Shown: one piece after another, positions 58,546-64,000 of the stretch
Position numbering within the stretch: position 1 is the stretch's first letter
Layout: the number at the start of each line of letters is the position of its first letter
Source: Paenibacillus sp. VTT E-133291
GTDB lineage: Bacteria > Bacillota > Bacilli > Paenibacillales > Paenibacillaceae
Direction: 5' to 3'
Assembly: GCF_002264395.1 (NCBI RefSeq)
Contig: NZ_NFVA01000014.1
Coordinates: 27,041-91,040 of the forward strand
Length of the DNA: 64,000 bases
The notes under the pieces: model-generated
The model's database searches: none
The model's input: only the letters and a program-made list of their open reading frames with translations
What the model was told of the DNA's origin: nothing
Position numbers and translations under genes: made by a program

Positions 58546-60357
58546 TTAGTCTCCTTGATGTTCCTTTAATTTATAACTATCATCCTCAGTTGGGATTTCC
58601 CAGATAATTTCTGTTCGGAATCCACCGAGAGGGGATGGCTTGAAGGTAAGACTTGAATGATTGCCGAACAGGTGAATGATCCGCTGATTTGTATTCCAAA
58701 GACCACAACCCATTTCCTCCTGCAAAGGCTCCTGCATTTTACGGTTTAATGCTTCTAGCTGATCCGGATTCAAGCCGGGACCATCGTCATCGATATAAAT
58801 TCTACAGAAGCCGTTGGACTTCTCACCACTAATCTTAATTTCGCCTGAGGAATAGGACTTCGCTACGCCATGAATCACAGAATTCTCCACCATAGGTTGA
58901 AGCATTAGGCGAGGTACAGATTGGCTAAGCATATCCTCAGGAATATCAATATGATAATCAATTCTGCCATTACGCAGTTTCTGTATATCTAAATAGTTGA
59001 CTAAGAGCTTGATTTCTTCCTCCAAAGAAGCTGTCTCCCGTTCCATCCGGGTGGTATAACGATAGTAAGCACTTAGATTATAAGCCATGGAGACGACAGC
59101 GTCCTCATCTTTCATCTGGGCCATATTGATAATATAACCAAGACAGTTATAGAGAAAATGTGGATTAATTTGCGCTTGAAGCTGCTTCAGGGTAGCTTCT
59201 CGAGCACGGATCTTTTCATTAAATACATTTTCTATCAGGTCTTGAATTTGATGGGACATATCGTTAAAACGACGGAACAGAAACGAAAACTCATTTTGCT
59301 CATTGCTATGAAGCCGTACGGAGTAATCTCCTTGTTGTACGCGTTGTAAACCACTGACTAGTTTTTTAATCGGATATTGAACGTTTCTATATAGCAGAAT
59401 GGAGGAGGATACTCCCACAACAAACAGCAGGATCATTGTGATATAGAATAAATCCCGACTAAGAGAAATTGGTTTGAGAATTTGATAAAGGGGGACAACA
59501 TCTACTAAATGCCAATCCAAAGAGGCTGATTTCACAGAACTGACCAAATAGTTCTTCCCATTTAGCTTCACTACATCCTGAGTTGTATTCTCCGGAGAGT
59601 GATTATCCAGGTAATTAACTAGTTCGTCGGATAGCTGCTTGTCCGCGCTGCGGTTGAGGATCGGTTTTTCCCCTTTGTGATAAAAGAACGGATCGCCCTG
59701 CCCACCTGCTTTGTACGAATCAAGCATGTTCTGAATGTTCGTATAACTGAAGCTGGCTTCAATCACTAGGCTACTTCCTGTTAACGTCCCCGGTTGTGCT
59801 AATGAATCCGTTAAGAACCAGTAAAAGGATTTTAGATCGCCTTGAGATTCCACACCATGATCACCATACGTCCATCTTCCGCTCATATTTGCTTTTAAAT
59901 AATCCTCATCATACCCGATGGTTCTGTCGTAATTGGCGATGACATCTTTATTCTGCTGTGAATGAACGGCGTATCTGGTCGGCCAAATATCTGTAACCCC
60001 AGCTTGAAGCACCATCTTTTCCTGAAGAATATATCTGGTCTGCATCTGATCATATCGATCTTCCCATACATTTAGTCCATTGAATGCCCTGACGTTGGGA
60101 TCTCTTGAAAGAATAAGGGTGAAGTCCATCATCTGATTAATTCGCGAATCGATCTGATTGGATAAAAAAGTGAGTTGTTTCGTATTGGACGTCTGCAATT
60201 CTTTGCCTACTACCTCGAAGGTGACATTATTTGAAAAGGTATACATGATAATGATGGGAATGAAAAGAAGTATGATCAAGCTGTTTATTTTGGCAAACAG
60301 ACTAAATCGAGATTGTAAGTTTCCTCTAAGTATTGTAAAGCGCTTCCATAAATTCAT
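58546..60357 (-). CDS. YesM-type sensor histidine kinase
   Basis: 603 residues. Two membrane helices (about 25-45 and 315-335) flank a dCache-like external sensor domain; a HAMP linker follows, then the His_kinase motif QAQINPHFLYNCLGYIIN with the phospho-His and an HATPase domain with QPMVENSVIHG and DDDGPGL. GGAGGGG before the ATG. These kinases usually sense sugars, often through contact with the binding protein of the adjacent importer. Divergent from the permease operon across 143 bases. Confidence 0.92.
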   Translation of the reverse strand: MNLWKRFTILRGNLQSRFSLFAKINSLIILLFIPIIIMYTFSNNVTFEVVGKELQTSNTKQLTFLSNQIDSRINQMMDFTLILSRDPNVRAFNGLNVWEDRYDQMQTRYILQEKMVLQAGVTDIWPTRYAVHSQQNKDVIANYDRTIGYDEDYLKANMSGRWTYGDHGVESQGDLKSFYWFLTDSLAQPGTLTGSSLVIEASFSYTNIQNMLDSYKAGGQGDPFFYHKGEKPILNRSADKQLSDELVNYLDNHSPENTTQDVVKLNGKNYLVSSVKSASLDWHLVDVVPLYQILKPISLSRDLFYITMILLFVVGVSSSILLYRNVQYPIKKLVSGLQRVQQGDYSVRLHSNEQNEFSFLFRRFNDMSHQIQDLIENVFNEKIRAREATLKQLQAQINPHFLYNCLGYIINMAQMKDEDAVVSMAYNLSAYYRYTTRMERETASLEEEIKLLVNYLDIQKLRNGRIDYHIDIPEDMLSQSVPRLMLQPMVENSVIHGVAKSYSSGEIKISGEKSNGFCRIYIDDDGPGLNPDQLEALNRKMQEPLQEEMGCGLWNTNQRIIHLFGNHSSLTFKPSPLGGFRTEIIWEIPTEDDSYKLKEHQGD

Positions 60358-60500
60358 AAATGCCCCTCCAGATGTTGTCCTAATAAAACCCTATCAAGCC
60401 TAACAATGTTATATAGTCAAACCTGAGAAACGCCTGATACTATTTATAGCAGAGATCCCCATCACACACAAAATATTTTTTTTGGGAACAGGAGAGAGCT

Positions 60501-61463
60501 ATGGAGGCTAATATGGAGGTTAACTCGATACCACAGGCGAGCCTAGAAAGTCAGCCGAGTAAAAAAAGAAAAAAACGCTTTAATCAACCATGGATTCTCC
60601 ATTTTATGGTGTTGCCAGCGGCAATCATGGTTTTTATTTTTTCTTATATTCCGATGTCCGGAATTCTTATGGCATTTCAAGACTATAAACCTGCACTAGG
60701 TTTTTTTGATTCCGAGTGGGTCGGACTTAAGCATTTCAGGTACATGTGGGAGAATGATTATTTCCTGTCCATTACGTGGAATACGTTATTTTTTGCATGC
60801 TCCAAAATTGTTTTGAACTTGATTATTCCGTTTATCTTCGCCTTATTGCTTAATGAGGTAAGAAGAATGGGCCTTAAAAGAACGATTCAAACACTCGTTT
60901 ATCTTCCGCACTTTCTGTCTTGGGTTACACTTTCAGGGATTCTTATTGATATCCTTGCTCAGACAGGTATTGTCAATCAATTCCTCACATCTGTATTCGG
61001 CATCAAGCCGATTTTCTTCCTAGGAGACGGCAACTGGTTCAGGTTCACTATCATTGCTAGTGATGTTTGGAAAGAGTTTGGTTTCAATACGATTATCTTT
61101 TTAGCGGCACTTTCGGGTATCAATCCATCACTTTATGAAGCTGCTGAAGTGGATGGGGCGGGGCGTTGGAAACAAACGATGTATATCACAATTCCTGCGT
61201 TAATCCCAATCGCTATCGTAATCGCCACCTTGGCACTGGGTAATGTGCTCAACGCAAACTTTGACCAGATCTTTAACTTGTACAGTCCATTGATCTATCA
61301 GCAGGGAGATATCATTGATACTTTCGTGTATAGAGAAGGTCTGCTAAGCGGACAGTTCAGTTTCGCAACCGCAGTTAATCTATTCAAATCGTTAATTAGC
61401 TTAGTCTTAATCGTAGTCTCTTACCGACTTGCTTATAGATTTGCAGGGTACAGAATTTTCTAG
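60501..61463 (+). CDS. lplB: LplB-type sugar ABC permease
   Basis: 320 residues, six membrane helices after a basic cytoplasmic start. The FSYIPMSGILMAFQDYKP region is a hallmark of LplB/YteP permeases, and the coupling loop is EAAEVDGAGRWKQTMYITIP near residue 214. AGGAGAG SD. 15 bases before the lplC-type gene. No ATPase is encoded here, so a shared MsmX-type ATPase is expected. Confidence 0.92.
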   Translation: MEANMEVNSIPQASLESQPSKKRKKRFNQPWILHFMVLPAAIMVFIFSYIPMSGILMAFQDYKPALGFFDSEWVGLKHFRYMWENDYFLSITWNTLFFACSKIVLNLIIPFIFALLLNEVRRMGLKRTIQTLVYLPHFLSWVTLSGILIDILAQTGIVNQFLTSVFGIKPIFFLGDGNWFRFTIIASDVWKEFGFNTIIFLAALSGINPSLYEAAEVDGAGRWKQTMYITIPALIPIAIVIATLALGNVLNANFDQIFNLYSPLIYQQGDIIDTFVYREGLLSGQFSFATAVNLFKSLISLVLIVVSYRLAYRFAGYRIF

Positions 61464-61478
61464 AAAGGATGACAACTG

Positions 61479-62351
61479 ATGTACCATAAAACAATTCCAT
61501 ATCGAATATTCAGTATTATCAATAATGTATGCTTGACTATCCTTTCCGTGCTCTGCCTGCTACCTTTGTACCACTTACTCATGGTATCTCTTAGTGCATC
61601 CGCACCTGCTAATGCTGGATTAGTCACATTCTGGCCGATTGGCTTTACCTTTGAAGCCTATGCAAAGACGTTTAATAATGTCAATTTCCTTAACTCCTTG
61701 TGGGTGTCTGTGGAACGGACAGTACTCGGAACAGGACTTGCGCTGGTGGTAAATACGGTTGCAGCTTATGCGCTGTCTAAGGAAACAAGAGTCTTTCGGG
61801 CAAGAAACGTTTATCTTTGGTATTTTGTTGTCACCATGCTGTTCAGCGGTGGTCTGATACCGGGTTACATTCTAATTCTGAAGCTTGGTCTTATGAATTC
61901 ATTGATGGCACTTATTCTTCCTGGATTAGTTGCTGTATTTAACATCATTTTGCTTCTGAATTTCTTCCGTACCGTACCTAAAGATCTTGAGGAAGCAGCT
62001 TTTATTGATGGGGCAGGACACTTTCAGACCTTTGTAAAAATATATTTACCGGTCTCCTTACCTGTTATTGCAACCGTCTCTCTATTCCTTATGGTAGGAC
62101 ACTGGAACGCATACTTTGACGGTATTATTTATATCAGAGATGCAGACAAGCTTCCGTTAGCAACGTTTATGCAGACGATTATCGTTCAGGCAGATATGTC
62201 TAAGCTTGATCCGGCAGCCGTTGCTAATTTATCACAACGAACCATCCGGGCCTCGCAGATTTTCATAAGTGCTTTGCCAATTCTATTGGTTTATCCATTC
62301 CTGCAACGTTTCTTTGTAACTGGGATTGTGGTTGGTGCTGTAAAAGAATAA
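61479..62351 (+). CDS. lplC: LplC-type sugar ABC permease
   Basis: 290 residues, six membrane helices. It has the typical YHLLMVSLSASAPANAGLV region, the coupling loop EEAAFIDGAGHFQTFVKIYLP near residue 169 and the C-terminal FVTGIVVGAVKE. GAAAGGATGA SD. Forms the transmembrane pair with the LplB-type protein; the operon ends with a terminator, so in contrast to the usual layout the binding protein is not its third gene. Confidence 0.92.
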   Translation: MYHKTIPYRIFSIINNVCLTILSVLCLLPLYHLLMVSLSASAPANAGLVTFWPIGFTFEAYAKTFNNVNFLNSLWVSVERTVLGTGLALVVNTVAAYALSKETRVFRARNVYLWYFVVTMLFSGGLIPGYILILKLGLMNSLMALILPGLVAVFNIILLLNFFRTVPKDLEEAAFIDGAGHFQTFVKIYLPVSLPVIATVSLFLMVGHWNAYFDGIIYIRDADKLPLATFMQTIIVQADMSKLDPAAVANLSQRTIRASQIFISALPILLVYPFLQRFFVTGIVVGAVKE

Positions 62352-62380
62352 TCGCTTTCTAGAAAAAGAATTTGAAGAAG

Positions 62381-62425
62381 GAGCTACGGTTCTAGTCCAT
62401 GACTAGAGCATGTAGCTCTTTTTTT
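62381..62425 (+). terminator. Rho-independent terminator of the permease operon
   Basis: GAGCTAC/GTAGCTC outer stem, TCTAGTC/GACTAGA inner stem, and a run of seven T. Confidence 0.85.
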
Positions 62426-62494
62426 ATTGCGATGAATTTCATGACTGAATTGGATAATTATTGAAAATACTAAAAACATTCAGAAAATTTTCAT

Positions 62495-62523
62495 ATGACG
62501 ATCATGCTAACATAGGCTATAAT
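62495..62523 (+). promoter_or_regulatory. Candidate sigma-A promoter
   Basis: ATGACG and TATAAT separated by 17 bases, 39 bases before the transporter start codon. Confidence 0.5.
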
Positions 62524-62562
62524 GAGGTCTAAAAAAGAAAAAAAAGAAAACGGGGCATAAGA

Positions 62563-63915
62563 ATGAATCAATTTAAAGGTGAAAAAAATCTTCTCTCAGA
62601 GAAGAAGGAGCGTTTCTCTTCCGCCGGATTTATTTTCGCAGCCATCGGGAGCTCAGTAGGACTGGGGAACATGTGGAAATTTCCGTATATTACTGGTGAA
62701 AATGGGGGAGCGGCTTTCTTCCTACTCTTCATTGTATGTTTGGTGTTGATCGGTTTACCTGTATTGTTGGCAGAGTTGGCGATCGGTCGTAGCGGACGTG
62801 GAAGCGCGGCGACTGCATTTGTACGAGCCGGAGGCGGGAAGAACTGGATGGCAGTCGGCTTTCTGCAAGTCCTTGCACCATTTTTAATTCTTTCCTTTTA
62901 TATCATTGTTGCAGGATGGACGTTGAACTACGCGATGATTGCCTTCAATGGACAATTGTTCAGTTCCAGTAATTATGCAGGTGAATTCAACTCCTTTATA
63001 TCTGGACCTATGCCAATGGTTTGGCAGGGGATAGCAATCCTTATAACAGCGGGTGTTGTTATTCTTGGAGTATCAGGCGGGATTGAGAAGTTTAATAAGG
63101 TATTGATTCCTGGTCTGGTCGTTCTCCTAATTGTATTAATGATTCGCGCAGTAACCTTACCGGGTGCAAACGAAGGAGTAGCCTTTTTCCTGAAACCAGA
63201 CTTTTCGGTACTGAATGCTGAATCTGCGCTAGTCGCATTGGGACATGCCTTCTTTTCACTTTCGCTTGGGATGGGGATTCTCTTAACTTACGGCTCTTAT
63301 GTGGATAAAAAACAGTCGCTAGGAACTGCTGCACTCGCAATCGGAGCGGGAGATTTGTTATATGCGTTTATCGCAGGGTTGATTATTTTTCCAACGACAT
63401 TCTCATTCGGCATTGCTCCTGATCAAGGTCCTTCGCTAATTTTCATTGCTTTGCCAGCAGCTTTCTCAGCAATGCCTTTTGGTGCATTCTTTGGTGGTTT
63501 GTTCTTTATCTTGCTGGCGATTGCCGCTTTAACATCTGCTATATCTCTGCTTGAGGTGCCTGTATCTTTCGCGATGGAGCGCTGGAATTGGAGCCGGAAA
63601 CGTTCAGTTTGGATTTTGTCATTAGTATGTTTCCTCCTCAGCATTCCTTCGGCGATGTCACTGGGAATGGTTCCTGAGTTATCGTTTGGCGGCAAAGCGT
63701 TGTTCGATTGGGTGGATTTTGTCACCTCTAACATTATGTTGCCACTAGGCGGTCTGCTGGTTACCATCTTTGCCGGTTATTTCTGGAAAGGGGCAGCAGA
63801 AGCGGCTGGACTTAAAGCAGGTTGGTTCCGCGTTTGGTTGTTTATGCTCCGGTATGTTGCGCCGATTCTGGTGTTCTTGGTGTTACTTCATACTTCGGGG
63901 ATTCTTTCTTTCTAA
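62563..63915 (+). CDS. Sodium-dependent amino acid transporter (neurotransmitter:sodium symporter family)
   Basis: 450 residues, about eleven membrane helices. The LeuT/MhsT fold signature lies in helix 1 (AIGSSVGLGNMWKFPY, near residue 31), which forms the sodium and substrate sites; helix 6 has LGHAFFSLSLGMGILLTYGSY and helix 8 AALTSAISLLEVP. Bacterial members import amino acids such as Leu, Trp or Tyr with sodium. A G-rich weak SD (GGGG) precedes ATG. It is an independent transcript with its own promoter. The exact substrate is not predictable. Confidence 0.92.
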   Translation: MNQFKGEKNLLSEKKERFSSAGFIFAAIGSSVGLGNMWKFPYITGENGGAAFFLLFIVCLVLIGLPVLLAELAIGRSGRGSAATAFVRAGGGKNWMAVGFLQVLAPFLILSFYIIVAGWTLNYAMIAFNGQLFSSSNYAGEFNSFISGPMPMVWQGIAILITAGVVILGVSGGIEKFNKVLIPGLVVLLIVLMIRAVTLPGANEGVAFFLKPDFSVLNAESALVALGHAFFSLSLGMGILLTYGSYVDKKQSLGTAALAIGAGDLLYAFIAGLIIFPTTFSFGIAPDQGPSLIFIALPAAFSAMPFGAFFGGLFFILLAIAALTSAISLLEVPVSFAMERWNWSRKRSVWILSLVCFLLSIPSAMSLGMVPELSFGGKALFDWVDFVTSNIMLPLGGLLVTIFAGYFWKGAAEAAGLKAGWFRVWLFMLRYVAPILVFLVLLHTSGILSF

Positions 63916-64000
63916 ATTAACACTGTCAGTCTAGCTAGTGAACGGTAAAAAAGCTCTACGGTCCTTTCGGGAGGCCACTGAAAAAGTCCCCACTAATTTG
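63916..64000 (+). other. Window end: hairpin sequence and possible transposon-end sequence
   Basis: After the transporter, GGTCC-TTTC-GGGAGGCC could form a small imperfect hairpin. It runs into CCACTGAAAAAGTCCCC, which resembles terminal sequences of some insertion elements as I remember them. The window ends before this can be judged. Confidence 0.2.

Noticed and set aside
60336..60351. cre-like sequence GGAAGCGCTTTAC at the start of the YesM-type kinase gene
   Set aside because: It is explained by the coding sequence (MNLWKRFTIL) and the outer cre positions do not fit.
1..64000. CRISPR arrays, tRNA or rRNA genes, prophage or complete insertion sequences
   Set aside because: No regularly spaced repeats, cloverleaf or rRNA sequence, transposase or phage structural genes were recognised on reading the window.

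Overview
The window reads as chromosomal DNA of a low-to-moderate G+C Gram-positive, most likely Paenibacillus or a close relative. The signs are strong AGGAGG ribosome-binding sites with frequent GTG/TTG starts, YesM/YesN-type two-component systems beside Lpl-type sugar importers that lack their own ATPase, many secreted or lipoprotein polysaccharide enzymes, LacI/CcpA-like AAGCGCTT operators, and a Bce-type peptide-resistance transporter. The genus call is an inference from gene content. No rRNA, tRNA, CRISPR array or complete insertion sequence was found.

Layout. 1-2445: siderophore-iron uptake (two tandem paralogous binding proteins, the second behind a near-consensus Fur box) plus a ferredoxin-NADP-reductase-like flavoenzyme. 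2552-5246: a 47-residue protein, an SgrR-type regulator and a small membrane protein. 5427-18857: a region rich in amino-sugar polymer and phosphate enzymes: YkoP-like protein, membrane polysaccharide deacetylase, AraC regulator, GH46 chitosanase, secreted metallophosphoesterase, AA10 lytic polysaccharide monooxygenase, an A+T-rich synthase/acyltransferase/GH18 operon, and a secreted alkaline phosphatase. 19141-21400: azoreductase remnant, then DsbA-like, metallo-beta-lactamase-fold and NTF2-like genes. 21775-29547: an envelope-stress module (DUF418 protein, VanZ-RDD protein, Bce-type ABC transporter, YxeA protein, histidine kinase and response regulator); two of its promoters share an identical direct-repeat architecture. 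29636-30840: decayed TetR and MMPL genes.

31146-43655: a peptidoglycan (MurNAc) salvage cluster: murR, murQ, an ABC importer, anmK, a GNAT protein, a PIG-L protein, namZ, nagZ and a BadF-type sugar kinase. NamZ and NagZ would release MurNAc and GlcNAc from wall fragments, the importer would bring in sugars, the kinases would phosphorylate them, and MurQ would make GlcNAc-6-phosphate. A cre-like site and a sigma-A-like promoter precede murQ.

43752-53368: an Eis-like acetyltransferase, remnants of a chemotaxis receptor, an RpiR regulator and a LysR regulator, a GyrI-like protein, a compact XRE/DUF6809 module with two palindromic operators, a TIM-barrel isomerase/epimerase, a structured repeat, an ankyrin lipoprotein, a hybrid kinase with two kinase modules, and a DUF1349 protein. 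53604-55040: an exported FAD oxidoreductase. 55134-62351: an Lpl-type sugar importer whose binding protein lies downstream of the YesN/YesM genes and whose permeases are divergent. 62563-63915: a sodium:neurotransmitter-symporter-family transporter.

The best candidates for undescribed biology are the 22-nt-spaced regulator boxes linking the DUF418 gene to the ABC transporter, the compact beta-GlcNAc-type exopolysaccharide operon at 13474-17085, the XRE/DUF6809 two-operator switch, and the ABC-based MurNAc salvage cluster. All functions are read from sequence motifs alone.
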